The notes: generated by a model not told the origin, from the sequence alone. DNA of 64,000 nt from Paraescarpia echinospica (GCA_020002185.1 CM034541.1:32570813-32634812), one strand, 5' to 3'. Positions 11,170 to 23,511 are shown, counted from the first letter of the stretch. A program made the numbers and translations.

Positions 11170-12300
11170 TTGGGGAACTTTTCTGAAACCGTCCGTCTGC
11201 AGTAATTCATTTAGGAAAATGCAGTACAACAGTTCATTAAATAACACAGATTTCATACTCAACTTGATGCCACAGCTGGATACATAGGTCCTGTGCTGTT
11301 TTAAACCAAAAGTGTTGGCTAATAAATTGTGTTGAGCGACGAAACCGTCTTGGGGAAGTTTTTCATGAAACCATACGTCGCAAGTTTGAATACGCATTGT
11401 AAGTAGAAATTTGTAGATTAGTAATAAATATTAGTTGGTCATAAATAACATATAACAAGGTAACTATATGACAAAATTGTAATTTGTAGATACATTTCCC
11501 TTCGATTTATTTTGCTTTTACGGGTCTTTGCAACCGTACGTCTCCCGAAGCCGTACGTCGGCTCTAACTGCCAGTTGGTTCATTGGCCCAGTCACCCCAT
11601 CTACAGCTATTTTCGGGAACCAAGATGACGCCAAGCGAAAACAGGAAACAGCGGTACTTCATAACGTTCCTGATTCTGCTATAAAGTAAGTATTTTTTAT
11701 GATACTACCGATTTTGTAATATTCACTGAAGTCACGGACTACTACGGTACAGATGGAACCATGCACAAAGGTTATTTATGTCCGTTAGTGGGTCATTTGG
11801 CAATGGTTGTCAATACATAGTGTGCCTGCATCGTCGCGCGGGGTGATAATCGGTGATTTACAGTGTTTGGGCGGGAACAGAAAAGTGTAAAGAAATGCGA
11901 CGTACGGTTTCGTGAGACGTACGGTTTCACCATTTTAGAAGTGTAAGGACTATATCCTTATTGCAACAATGTAATAATTCTAATAATGTTTTTATTGGCA
12001 TATTGGGTAAACTAAGCACATATATTGTTGATAGAATAAAATTACAAACGTATTCACTTGTTTAGACTGGAAAGTGATGCACAAAAACGTACGACATTTA
12101 TTTTGATGATAAGCATCCACATTACAATGTGTAATGCACTTGTATTCGTCTAAGTATAGTATTTTGTGGCATAAGCCAATCTTTACACGTCATAGGTGCT
12201 AACAAACTTCATTTCAACTGTATATATATATGCAATATAAAGTGTTTTAAACATATGTTCGACGTACTGTTTCGGGTGACGCACGGTTTCACCATTTTAG
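11170..12300. repeat. Inverted cluster of GAAACCGTACGTC motifs
   Basis: Forward forms (GAAACCGTCCGTC, GAAACCATACGTCGC, CCGTACGTC twice) occur between about 11177 and 11560. Reverse-complement forms (CGACGTACGGTTTC, GACGTACGGTTTCACC) occur at about 11899 and 12258, each as a pair followed by CACCATTTTAG. The cluster is therefore roughly symmetrical about the first exon of the pseudogene. Confidence 0.55.
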
Positions 12301-13797
12301 GTATGTACTGAATACACATGTTAAAACTTTTTTTCAGACCTGGGGATGGGCAAGCGGGTCAATACAGTAGCCCAGAAGGAGGCTGACAAGCTGCGGTCCC
12401 GGAAGTATCGGCAGATGAAGAGAAACGACCCCAGTTGGCGGGCCAAGGAGGCTGAGAGAGCATGTGTAAGTGATTGCTTCAGCCATTCAGTTGTTTGATG
12501 TTAGAGAACATTATGTAATTAATATTCATCTGTTCTGGCCTATCTATCAGGAATTATTGATCATAACATTCAGAACTTGTGATAGTTCTTGGTTTTAGCC
12601 TAATATGTCTAACTATGGAAATGTTTTTTTTTCTTACAATACCGTTTTACTTTACACCAAGAGAACCTGAAGCATGCTGCCCCGATGCTCCCCGAGAAGC
12701 TGACTGCTTATAGAGCACAGAAGAACCATAACTTGCAGGCCTTCTGGGCGAGAGAGCATCGTGATATATTTTTATTATGTTTACAGATATAATAAAATGT
12801 TTACTTTGAAAACGTAATTTGTAGAAATATAAATATTGATTCATATCACAATCCAAACAAATATCAACCGTCTGTAAACATGTAAACGTTTCATGTAGAT
12901 TCATAGTTATACAAATATATTTTAAATATACCCGCGGCAACGTCACAGAAGTACTGTTATACATGTTTTGTCTTACAGTGAAAGCTGCTGCCACCGCAGC
13001 TGCCGGACGGAAGTCGGCCAGACTAGCTGGCCATAAGCCCGATGTCATCGAGATCCCCTTGAGAAGGAGACGCCCAAATGGCACGGATAATACGTAAGTT
13101 TCCTTTCACCTGATACTACCCGCCAGTTAATTAATTTAATTCCATGTCATTCTTATACATGTATATGTATATCTAATAAATTATTGTGAGCCGTATTTCT
13201 TTTTTTTCAGCTTGGTGGTAAAGATGCCTTTCAGCAAACACCCGAAGACCAGGCAGCTGAAAAGGGCATTAGAAGAGGAGGTCAAAAGACTTTGTGTTAC
13301 ACTAACAAAGTCAGGCTCTCTGGACTTGAAGGCAGCAGCACTAACGTCACCACTATTATCATCACCTGAACATGCAGCAAAAGAGCTCCTCAAAGCTGTC
13401 GACGTCACACCAAGGGTGGAGCGCATAAACACATTGCTCCCCTTGACAGAAACAGTGTCCCGTGTGAAGAAAGCTACATTGAAAGTCAAGAGGGCCTTAT
13501 TTGCTGACAGAAGATCAATTCGCCGCATGGCCAAGACAATTACACTCTCTCGAGTCTACATCTTCAACAAGAGGAAGGGGAAGAACATGAGGTCATCGAT
13601 CGCATGATTCCAGAGGACGGTGGTTGCAGAGTTTCTGAAGAAGCCAGAAAACAGCTACGAGTTGCCGTCAAAAAAGACCATGTTCGAGGAACAGGCACCT
13701 TTGGCTTGACGGACACACTTTGCAAACCAGCACCGGAAATTCCTCAGCCAGTTTCCAGAACTGAAGATGTCCCGGACTGTCTTCTGTCTGGATATAG
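11600..13797 (+). pseudogene. Multi-exon gene of an unnamed, probably transposon-derived family; decayed 3' end
   Basis: Five exons fit GT/AG rules: a leader exon ending at 11685; 12338-12465 (ATG at 12346); about 12665-12758; 12979-13093; and from 13211. The first coding exon is very basic and helical (QKEADKLRSRKYRQMKRNDP). Exon 5 encodes a Lys/Arg/Leu-rich segment ending in GKNMRSS, then TGA at 13605-13607. Beyond it the family-like segments VVAEFLKKPENSYELPSKK, GTGTFGLTDTL and KFLSQFP..KMSRTVFC lie in different frames. I know such blocks from uncharacterised invertebrate proteins but cannot name the family. Exons 1-4 look clean; exon 5 has one nonsense codon and two frameshifts. Confidence 0.55.
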
Positions 13798-14157
13798 TAT
13801 TAGCCCCCAATATTTAGGGAAGGGGTGTATTTGTGGGTATAATTTGATATTTTTGGAGAGTCTGAAGGTCGTTTTTTGCGGTGAGCCTCAAGGGGTTTTG
13901 CAAATCGATGTTTTCGGAGAGCTTCAACAACAGTTGAACAATATTTACAACATCGCCAAAAAATCTTCAAAGCACCCCTCCCCCACCCACCGTCTTCTGA
14001 TGCCACGTTTGGAAACAGCGTGCGAGAGCAGAGTCGTGCGGAAGCTCTGTGAAGGTCCGGCGAATAATCTTCAATCAACAGAGCACCTCCCCCATCTTCC
14101 GATGTCATAAGCCGACAGCGAAGAGCAGAGTGGTGATGAAACTGAACTTCTGGCGCA
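13798..14157. other. No gene seen
   Basis: Short frames on both strands have no recognisable similarity. Confidence 0.5.
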
Positions 14158-15260
14158 ACTTACTTACTTACTTATTCCTCCCGTTACCCGCCTGGGTCAT
14201 AGCGGCGATGCAGTGCTGAATGTTTCACCAGTCGACGCCAGTCTTTGCGGTTGTGTGCTAATGTCTGAGGTTCTGCGAAGGTCTTCCCAGTCCATTCTGC
14301 AACATTGTCTGACCATCTCTTCCTCTGTCTTCCCTGTCTTCATTTCCTCGGCACTATTCTTTGTAGTATTGTTTTGTGAGCCTGCTTGATCTTGTTACAT
14401 GGCCATACCATCTCAGTTTCCTCTTTTTTACTGTGGTCAGCAGGTGTTCGTAATGTCCCACATGTTGAGTGATGATTTTTCTGATTTCATCGTTCGTGAT
14501 GTGGTCAGTGTAGGAAATACCGAGGATATTTCGGTTGCATTTCATTTCAAATGCAGCAATTCAATTTTACAATTCCGCTGTGAGGGTCCATGACTCGCAT
14601 GCATACAGAAAGATGGAAAGAACCAGTGTACGTACCAGTTTAAGTTTTGATTTCAGTGCGATATTTTTGTCACTCCAAACTGGTTTCAATTTCGCCAGTG
14701 TTGCTAATGTTTGCGCAGACCTTGCACGGATTTCGTTCCTGGAAACCTCGTCACTGATGATAGCTCCGAGGTACTTGAACTGACTTATTGTTTCCAGTTC
14801 GCGTCCAATGGCAGTTATTCGGGACCTGATTGCATTTTGCTATTTGTCATTAGCTTGGTTTTTTCTGTGCTAATTTCCATTCCATATCTGGCTGATGTTT
14901 CGTCCAGTCGGTTCACAAGGTTAGCAAGTTCCTCTTCAACCCCAGCCAACCCGTCGATGTCATCAGCGAACCGTAGGTTGGTGATGATGCATCTTCTAAT
15001 GTTGACTGTGCCAGTGTGACTTTCCAGTGCATCTGTCATTATTCGTTCCAAGAATATGTTGAATAACGTAGGTGACAAGAGGCATCCTTGACGGACTCCG
15101 ACTGATGTGTGAAACCAATCACCTACAGCCGCTTGCACCAGTACTGCGCTGCTAATTTTAGCGTATAGCTGCTCGATGGTGTATAATAGTTTTCGCCCAA
15201 TATTGTAATTCTTAATTGCAGCGTCGCTGAATTCTTCCCAGAGAAGTCGAGATTGTGTTC
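14158..15260 (-). pseudogene. LINE reverse transcriptase fragment (CFDP2-like endonuclease/RT family)
   Basis: On the minus strand, GVRQGCLLSPTLFNIFLERI and RFADDIDGLAG (catalytic ADD) are followed by a helical segment ending in EISTEKTKLMTNS. The downstream part is broken into frames (14354-14545: KKRKLRWYGHVTR). The 3' end is at 14158-14175 with an (AAGT)n tail. The endonuclease half of a similar element lies at 17214-18480 on the same strand, but unrelated DNA and the collagen C4-like exons lie between, so these may be two insertions. Confidence 0.75.
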
Positions 15261-15827
15261 AATTGAACAGGTCTCCGTGGGAGTAAAGTGTAAAGTGTTT
15301 TGAGCAATCCTGATGACTGGATATGGCGCTATATAAAACCCTACCTTTACATTTATATTAAAAACTGCAATTAGGGGTTCATATTTTAAAGATGACATTT
15401 TAGGGAGGTTCACATTTTAGAAAAAAAACGGGTTCACATGAAACCTCCTTGATTCAGGGTTGTCGTGTCTGATTACTACTATAAATTAATAATTACTATT
15501 TTATTACATCCGTAACATGTCCTAGGTTCGGCCAAGGCCCACAAATGCTTGTCCTAGGCCCGGCCCAAACCCGCAGGGTTTAATACTATTTATATATTCC
15601 CGGTTCTCAAAATATACCCAGGCCCGGTCCACAAAAAATAATAAGAGGCTGGCTCGCGAGCCCAAAGCTCTGACCGCGCAGAGCACTATCGTGTACTATA
15701 CTATACGAAAACTAGTTTTTCCTCAACCCTGACTGACAATGAGTGGTAATTAGAGGGATACAGTGACGTTCATATTCGGACAATATGCAATGACTAGTCG
15801 TGATTATATATTTAATTGATATTTCAG
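15261..15827. other. Intergenic or intronic; short SINE-like tail
   Basis: 15284-15345 contains GTAAAGTGTTTTGAGC and later ATGGCGCTATATAAAA, a sentence common at the ends of short animal interspersed repeats. Nothing else is recognised. Confidence 0.4.
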
Positions 15828-16676
15828 GAACTGACACTCAACATCCATCAACAGGGGGCGCTGTGTACACCCGATGGGGGAGGAATACATGTCCTGGGAA
15901 TGGCACGGATCTACTCTTCTGGGGTAAGTATTTCAATCCTCTAACAGTCGCTGTACGGTAGATCCCTTTTAAGAACTCGCGGGAAACAGAGTCAGCTGTT
16001 TACTAGAATAAGACATATTTGCTAGGCCGGACTCATTCACTGTGCCCGCTATTTGTAAACGCACCCCATAAGTAAATCAGCGGTTAATGTAATGAACATA
16101 TAGTGTGTTATTGGCGTAGGTTAAGTTTTTTCATGACGGCGTTCTGAAGAATGTAATCCAAATTTCGGATTGATCTTTACTGCATGTGTTGTCGCTGGTT
16201 CACATTATACACATACCGGCGGCGGCTCGAACTATCTATGCCTACACAGAGACCCTGAATGGGGACCGAAAACGACGTCAGGCTTCCAATCGCATGGCCA
16301 TCTGTACGGGGCTGAATACGAGACACGTGGAAACGACCCATTCTCCAAAGCTAACGCTCAGTCATTGGATGACAACAACGTTCCGTGTGCCGTATGCCTC
16401 GTGACCAGTCGACCAACGAAAGTGATGATTCCGGCCAGACTTACGTGTCCCGATGGGTGGACACAGGAATACACGGGTTACTTAATGGCAGCGGCTTACA
16501 GTCACAAAGGCCGAACAACTTACGTCTGTATGGACAATGCCCCGGAAGTTATCGATGGCGGTGGGGCAAACCAAAATGGCGTCCTTTTCTACAACACCGA
16601 AGCTAGGTGCGGCTCACTGCCGTGTCCAAAATATGGAGATGGCCTGGAAATCACGTGTGTTGTGTGTACTAAATAA
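15828..16676 (+). CDS. C-terminal domain of a short-chain collagen C4-like protein (two exons, partial)
   Basis: Exon 15828-15923 (acceptor TTTCAG, donor GTAAGT) encodes GGAVYTRWGRNTC. The exon ending at 16676 encodes VVAGSHYTHTGGGSNYLCL, then YLYGAEYE-like, CPDGWTQEY and a Cys-rich end (CGSLPCPKYGDGLEITCVVCTK). This order is the secreted non-collagenous domain of short-chain collagen C4-like proteins of sponges, molluscs and other invertebrates. The paired cysteines suggest disulphides. AATAAA at 16672-16677 overlaps the stop codon. No AG lies where the second exon should begin (about 16183; sequence GCATG), so the acceptor is non-canonical or mutated. The upstream Gly-X-Y part is not in the window. 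Confidence 0.75.
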
Positions 16677-16679
16677 AGC

Positions 16680-17213
16680 AGAGCTCAAAACACAGACACT
16701 AAATCGTATATATGCAACAGTAATATGATTATGTAGCTTAGTGAACAATTTACCTAAATTAATGATGTTGCAAACCATTCTCCTGCTTTTAAGTAATTAT
16801 TGATTTACACAAAGCTATGTTCGTCATTGGAACCTTCTTCCTTTGCAACGACGGTAAATGTTTGTATATTATCTGATAGTTATTTGCTAACATGATCCTG
16901 TCAGCTTTTACAGACTCGTACTGAGATAAGTACTCAGTGACATACTACCGACATTTAGTATATTGTGAGTGTCGGCCAAAAATATTGTGTTTCATTAAAT
17001 TGTAGTACCAATATATCATGTACCAGGGATAATCGCACGGATTTTATTACACATCCACATACATAAGAACGACTGTTGTTGATTTGCAAATTAATACAAA
17101 ATATATGTACGGCGATAATGGTTTTAATTACTTCGTTGTGATGGGATCATTTTTATATGATTGAACACATGCATTAGACATGAACACATAATTGTGTTTG
17201 TATTTAAAATGTG
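16680..17213. other. Intergenic, no gene seen
   Basis: AT-rich with no recognisable coding or repeat family. Confidence 0.5.
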
Positions 17214-18780
17214 TTAAGATGCAGGGTCTGTCGATGTACTTGTGGAACAGTCCTCTGGTTCCTTCTCGTCAGCCACTGTATGTAATACTCCGAAACGGTT
17301 CATAACCTCTACTCGGTATCCTTCTTTGATATCACTGACGTCATACCTCACTATCTCTTTCCCTCTCTTCATTTTTCTTAATTGTATCGCTATCTTGGCG
17401 CTTAGCAATTCATGGTCAGAGCCACAATCGGCTCCCGGTAATGTCTTTGCATTAAACACAGACGTCCTCCATCGTTTTGGTATCAGTATAAAGTAGATTT
17501 GATTTGTGTTCCGACCATCTGGTGTTGTCCAAGTGTAAGTCTTCTTTGATGTTGTTTGAAGAAACTATTAGTGATCATCAGTTCATTCTCTATGATAAAC
17601 TCAACAAGTCTATCTCCTCTCCCATTTTTCTCGCCTAGTCCATATTTCCCGATATTTCCATTTCCTTCTTCGTTTTGACAACTGCCAACTTCTGCATTGA
17701 AATCGCCCATCAGTACTACCATGTCTCTCCTGTTTACCTCGTCAACTGTTCGTTGCAGTGTATCATAAAACGTTTATATTACATCGTCGTCTGCAGTGCT
17801 CGTTGGTGCATAAATTTGAATACATGTTATATTCGTGGGTTTTGCCCGTATTCGTATGGTAATAATTCTGTCATTGACCGGATTGTATCCTAAAAGTGCA
17901 TTTTCAGTTTTCTTTGACAGATAGAATGCAACACCACTCATCACTGACTTACTTGCTCCTGAGTATATAAACTTTCCTCCTGAATCCGGGCGAAAGTGTC
18001 CTTGTCCGGCCAACCTGTGTTCCGCAATCCCTAATATATCTACGCCATATCTTTCTGCTTCCGATGTTACCATTTGTAGTGTTCCATGATTCGTTTTTTC
18101 TGATGTTCCATGTTGCCACACGGATTTTCCCTTTTAGCTTTTTGTTGCTGGTTTTACCTCCCGCACAGTCGGGCATACTACCGTCATCAGCTCTGGCGTT
18201 ACTTCCAACATCTCCATGCTCTTCCCCAGTATGTGTCGTCCTATCCAGCCCGGGGGCTCACCACTAGGACCTCTCTTACTGTCTGTATTCTCCATCAAGG
18301 TTTTTTGGGATAATACAGCGGTAGTTGCCCATTGCATTCCGCTGGTTTGTGTATGGTTAACACCATTATTCCTTGACTAAAAAGTCTTGCACCGCAGGAC
18401 AGCGGGTCACCGGTCCTTCCACATGCGTCTTGGTAGGTACCTTGCAGCCTGGTGAAAGGCTGTTGCTGTTTCGCATTTGTAGCCGGGGGTGTAGCCAATC
18501 GGCTGGCCGCCTACTCCTCCAAGACAGTCTTTGTGTACTGAGGGCAGACGTCCCTCGACTCAATAGGCATTAGCCTACAAGCCTTACTCATGTAGTTTTG
18601 CTGGTCAGCCGAGACCATTGCCCGGGGTGTGGCCACTGCCGTACACTAGCAGTTCCTAGGAGCCATACATGAGCTAGATAGACTGTGGGAACCAGTGGAG
18701 CGGCTGCCCATCACCAAAGGGACTATCCCTCTATGTTCTACCTTATACCCCACCTAGTACGGTAAGTATGTAATCGTAGA
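17214..18780 (-). pseudogene. LINE 5' part: leader and APE endonuclease (CFDP2-like)
   Basis: On the minus strand, RVATWNIR, then YGVDILGIAEHRLAGQGHF, a YLSKK block, RAKPTNITCIQIYAP, MGDFNAEVG and GSDHELLSAKI give the full APE-type endonuclease order. It is split over several frames between 18176 and 17214. The GC-richer leader runs to about 18780. The RT half is not contiguous. Such proteins are often mislabelled craniofacial development protein 2 in invertebrate genomes. Confidence 0.8.
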
Positions 18781-19025
18781 TGGATAGTCAATGTGTAATT
18801 GCAGCGAAAGATTCTATATATAGTTGCCATTTACCCCAGCCCTGATGATGACCAGCAATATATGCATACTTCCTATAATATCCTGAACTTTGGACTGCTA
18901 TAATGTTTCTTGCTAAACTCCTCAATGACATATAGAATTGTCCGTTTCCCCAGAACATCTGACAACTGGCCCAATTAATTATAACTAACTACATCTTGAG
19001 TAAGTACTTTCACTTCCACGCCGTG
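18781..19025. other. Intergenic, no gene seen
   Basis: Short frames only. Confidence 0.4.
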
Positions 19026-21760
19026 ATACAATACACTACAATACGATAACTTTATTGTCTGTTAGGTTACAGAAAATTTCCTTTAGGCTTGTTCATATAA
19101 TGAGTAAAACCATAGAGTAAGAAGTTAACTTACATATGTATGTATACAAGGTTAAGATAAGTACTAAGAGCGATGTTATCACATAATATTCATATCACAT
19201 GCACAATAGGATATAGTGATAGATCATATACATACAGATAAATAAGCCAATAGATAAGTAGATAAGTAAATGCGTAAACAAGTAAACCACATGAGGAGAA
19301 TGTCTATCATACAAGTAGTACTGTAAACAATCAAGCTAATACATGGGGTCCGAGTAAATACATTATAAAATGGTAAGCAGATTAAACGCAATCAAAATAC
19401 TGTTACAGAATACCCTCACTTACAGTTGAGAATGGACACTGCAGTTGGTATAAAATATGTCTTAAATACATTCTTCCGAGCAAGGGGCATCTTGTATCGT
19501 CGGCCTGATGGAAGCTGCTGGAACTGACCAAAGAGAGGATGGGTGGGGTCGCAGACAATTGTAGTAGCTTTCCTTCTGACAGCGCCAATTACAAGTCTTC
19601 CAGCGAGTACTGCCCTGACCCAATAATTTTTCCTGCAACTTTGACAATGCGTGACAGCCTACCTTTGTCTTTCATGTTCAGATTACCAAACCATACAACA
19701 CCATTGAAGGTCAGAACACTCTTTATTAAACTCCTATATACCATTTCCAAGATTCCTTGGCTCACACCAAAAGATCTCAATTTCCTTACCAGATAAAGGC
19801 GTTGGTTTGCCTTTTTTACAATGTGATCAGTGTTGTCAGTGAAAGACAGTTTGTTGTCATAAAAGGTGCCAAGATATTTAAAACTGGACACAACTTCAAT
19901 AGTTTCATTACTAATCTTGGCAGGAACAAAAACATCAGAAACGTTCCTGTTGTCAATCACAAGTTTTTTTGTTTTGCCAACGTTAAGGTGAAGAAAGCTG
20001 TCACCATATCATTTTTCCAAAACAGAGATTTGTGAAAACAATATTCTGCCAGAGAATCTTCTTTTTTAGGAGGCCAACTAAGGCCATGTCATCTGTAAAT
20101 TTCAGTAGCCAGTTAAAGGAGGTCTGACACCTCATGTGATCTGAGTATATTTAAAAAAGTGTCGGCGAGAGGACACAGCCCTGGGGTGCGCCGGGATTTA
20201 CAATAATCTCATCCGACATACAACCCTGAATACTAACACGCTGTGGACGGTCTTTCAAAAAATCATTCACCCAAAGAACAGTATTTGGGCTTCCATCAAG
20301 CGCTTCAGAAGAACATAAGGTTCGATGGTATTAAATGCACTCGAAAATCTATGAACAACATTCTGATGTAGGCTTTGGAGTCTTCAAGATGCCGTTAAAT
20401 CAAATTAAACAATAAGAGAGAAGCATCTTCAACACCCCTACGAGTTTTATAAGCAAACTGGAGAGGATCAAGATGTGCAGACACATCAGGCAACAAACGA
20501 CTGAGTACAATCTTCTCCATGCATTTAGCTAAGGTGGAGGTAAGTGCTACTGGACGAAAGTCATTTAACTGGCTGGCACTAGGTTTCTTGGGTACAGGGA
20601 TAATCACATAGGTTTTCCATGCCAGGGGTACAGTGTGAGAGTCTAGCAGAGCCTGGAATATGTCAGTGAAAATCCTCCACAGCTGAGCCCCACACGTCTT
20701 TAAGGCTGCTTGATTTGTGGCTTAACCCATCATAGTTTTAGTCCATTCCATGCCTCCCTAGCATTACCAGTCCGAAATTGTACCTCAATTTTGTTCTTGA
20801 ATTCAAGTTTGGCAATCCTAGCAAGCCTTTTAAATTCCTTTTCTTTCTCATTATATTCATCCTTCTTTCCCTGCAGAAAGGCAAGTTTCGTTTGATTCAA
20901 GCACACTTTAAGGTCCTTCGTTACCCAGGGCGTGTTGTTCGGGTACACGCGCACTGTCCTGGTTTTGATGACTGACTCTTCACAGAATGTGACTTAAGAC
21001 GACACAGTGTCTGCAAGTTCAGAGGGGTCAGAGCAGCTGTCAGTAAAAACATCCCACTCTGTTGCTTCAAAACAACCACGTAATTCCTCCATGCTTTTAG
21101 GTGTCCAGAGTTGAGAAACACGAGTTCTAGGTTTTTTTTCTTCAACTTATGTCTGTACTTCGGCAGCAAATGCACAACGTTATGATCAGAGCGGCCAAGT
21201 GATGGCCTACACACATACTTGTAAGCGTTCTCTATATTTCCAAAGCACAAGTCAATAGTCCGATTGAGACGGGTGGGGCACAACACATACTGCTCGAGGG
21301 TTGGAAGATGAGAAGCAAGATCACACTGGTTAAAATCTCCTGCGATAAAAACTGGTTGATCTGCACCCCGAGCTGCAGCGGCGTTGTAGCTATCTGCAAT
21401 TCTCTCGGCGGCTGCTTTAAAGTCAGGGCCTGGTACATAGACGAGAATGACAGTCAGCTGGCCGAATTCACGAGGTATGTAATGAGGACGGAATGCCACG
21501 TGCAGCAGTTCGTAATCTCGGGTACACACTCGCTCCCGCACATGGTATTGTATAGCCCACTTGTCACTGACATACATGCAGATACCTCCACCCACCCTCT
21601 TCTGCGCCTTGCTGCTGTCTCTGCTCACTCGAATCATAGTGTAGCCAGGAAGAGAAACACAATTTTCATTAACGTTCTCACTTAGCCAGGTTTCCATAAA
21701 ACACATCAGGTTACAGCGACGAAAGTCACCATCAAACTGAGTGCAGTGCAGGAAAGTGGA
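19026..21760 (-). pseudogene. Rex1/Babar-type LINE, copy A (5'-truncated, frameshifted)
   Basis: Minus-strand order is endonuclease 21755-20921 (METWLSENV, AGDFNQCDL, SDHNVVHLL), RT 20607-20395 (RPVALTSTLAKCMEKIVL, DPLQFAYKTRRGVEDA) and C-terminal domain 19960-19589 (FKYLGTFYDNKLSF, LYLVRKLRSFGVS). Stops and shifts separate these blocks. The 3' end near 19030 contains GACAATAAAGTTATCG-like sequence, close to that of copy B. The 5' truncation at about 21755 abuts the transposon-derived pseudogene. Confidence 0.82.
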
Positions 21761-22924
21761 GAAAGTCTAGCTGTATGGATGCCAAGACTCACTGAAGCCG
21801 AGTTCGAGCAAGTCACAAAAGTGACACCAGGTGGCCTCATCGAGATTCCCGATGCCGAAGGTCGATCTGGCGAGGCAAAGTTGCTGAGGCCAAAACACTG
21901 TGCACCCAACGCCAATGATGACGATGATGATTTGTCATTAACGTATCTGAAAGCAGACGATACACACGAGGAAATGCGCCTTTACGATAAGGGCAAGATG
22001 CAATACATGTACAATGAATGCATATTACAGCATTCAACACAGAAACTCAATGAAAGCACAATTTAGCGCGCGCATGTTTCCCGGGTCGACAGCAGTGATT
22101 AGAAAGGAACAAAAAAAAGGTTTTCACTGGATGTTAAGAATCGATGCCACAGAATTCACAGTGAAATGCAGAACATGTATGCTGGTGATAGCAGGAAAGT
22201 GGCCTCACGCATGCCACGTGTTATCGAGACGACATTAGATTGCTATGGTGGAGATTGTCGAAAGTGCAGGTTCAACTCTGTCGTGTGTGCTGGTGGGAAA
22301 AAAAAATTGGTGGCACAGATCTATGTACCTACAAACAGGACGAATTCACCACCTGAACATGACTGATGCAGACAGGGTCACTCTCCGAAAGCTGATTGAA
22401 ATGAGATTGGGCATTCAAGCACTGGCAATAACAAAACTATGCCGGAACACTAATCGGAATGAGGCTCTGAACCGCTCCTTATCTTCGACTCTCCCTAAGA
22501 ATGTGAACTTCTCACGCAATGTCACGGGCCGTGCGTGTGCAGCCATAGACCGGCTGAACTACGGAGCAGGGACATCTATCTTGAGAAAACTGGAGTTGAA
22601 CAATGCTCCTATAAGCAAAGGCGGCAGTGTTGCAAGAGCTACAAGACAGATACAGCGTGAGGCGTTGTATCACAGGACTTACATGTACCGAAGATCAGTG
22701 GTGAGGCGTCTACTGTATAACAAGAGAAAACGGTTTGATGCCATCCGTGCAGCAAGACGGCGAAGAGAGGCTACAGCTCAGACAAGGGCAGATGCTCGGA
22801 AACGAGGCTACCGCAAGGGACAGCTAGACCAACAAGTGAGAAAAAAATCAAAACAAAAAAAGGTGCTGTCAAGCCAAACAAAACAATCAGTGATCACCCA
22901 TATTCCCTCCGTGACAGATCTATA
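21746..22924 (+). pseudogene. Transposon-derived protein of unnamed family, frameshifted
   Basis: Blocks in order: an acidic segment (21746-22066); GFHWMLRIDATEFTVKCRTC (22014-22238); CYGGDCRKCRFNSVVC (about 22240-22290), a Cys-rich zinc-binding candidate; then 22356-22924 with NRNEALNRSLS, PKNVNFSRNVTGR, DRLNYGAG and a long basic tail. The conserved NEA.NR / PKN..FSRN / GR..A..RLN pattern is shared with repetitive transposase-like proteins of invertebrates. At least three frame changes between 22066 and 22370 make it a pseudogene. Poly-A runs (22110, 22300) sit at two shifts. Confidence 0.5.
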
Positions 22925-22929
22925 GATGA

Positions 22930-23229
22930 CCATACATACCCGTACGACATTTGACATGTGTGTGCGCTGACCGCACACCATGCACTGACTAGGCAGTTGA
23001 GTTGATCGATCAAAGAATTACTTGAAACATCAACCGCAATACATACTCCTTGGATTATACCAGAGAGGAATCAACAAAAGAATGTCACACCTGCGAACAC
23101 AATGAAAGACACACAGACAGACTGAGTGGATGAGAGCACTACACAAGGAGCTCAGACAGACAGCTTATCTAATGGGGTGAGTACTGACATGCTAATTATA
23201 GTTACCTTCATCTCATTTTATTACACAAT
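22930..23229. other. No gene seen
   Basis: A possible donor (GGTGAGTA, 23177) on the plus strand is unassigned. Confidence 0.3.
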
Positions 23230-23511
23230 TTAAAAAAGTATACAAGGCGGGGATTGACCGTGGCCAAAGCATCTCTTTTCTGTAGCACAACGCCTCCTGT
23301 TATTGTTCACAATGCATGTCTCTAGGGTCAGATGTTGTACATTGACACATAGAGTACTGTGACACAGATGGCTACAGTACAAATGTTGGGGAATTTCTGA
23401 TCTAATATGCAACATGTATGCTAGACGATGGACACGCATCACCCGCCATATATAGCTATCACCATTCTTCAATTTCACTGAAATCACCCCATAATTTCCA
23501 GTAACCCTACC
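23230..23511 (-). CDS. His-Me finger (zinc-loop homing endonuclease-like) domain ORF
   Basis: On the minus strand the frame reads NYGVISVKLKNG, then HRLAYML, CSHLCHSTLCVNVQHLTLE, NNNRRRC and CFGHGQSPPCILF. The order SHLCH..CVN..HL..E..N..R..C..GH..C matches the zinc-binding loop region of I-PpoI-type homing endonucleases, with the likely catalytic His in SHLC and the metal-binding Asn downstream. Only about 90 residues are visible. There is no good ATG (GTG at 23487 is the first in-frame non-AUG choice) and a TAG lies just upstream, so an upstream exon or decay is likely. Multi-copy genes of this class occur in invertebrate genomes. Confidence 0.65.
   Translation of the reverse strand, partial: GRVTGNYGVISVKLKNGDSYIWRVMRVHRLAYMLHIRSEIPQHLYCSHLCHSTLCVNVQHLTLETCIVNNNRRRCATEKRCFGHGQSPPCILF

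Noticed and set aside
13604..14110. 168-codon plus-strand ORF as an independent gene
   Set aside because: Its first third is a shifted reading of the pseudogene exon 5 and the rest has no natural protein character.
14815..18176. One continuous CFDP2-like LINE from 18.8 to 14.2 kb
   Set aside because: 15.3-17.2 kb between the endonuclease and RT parts has no LINE sequence and contains plus-strand collagen C4-like exons; could be two insertions.
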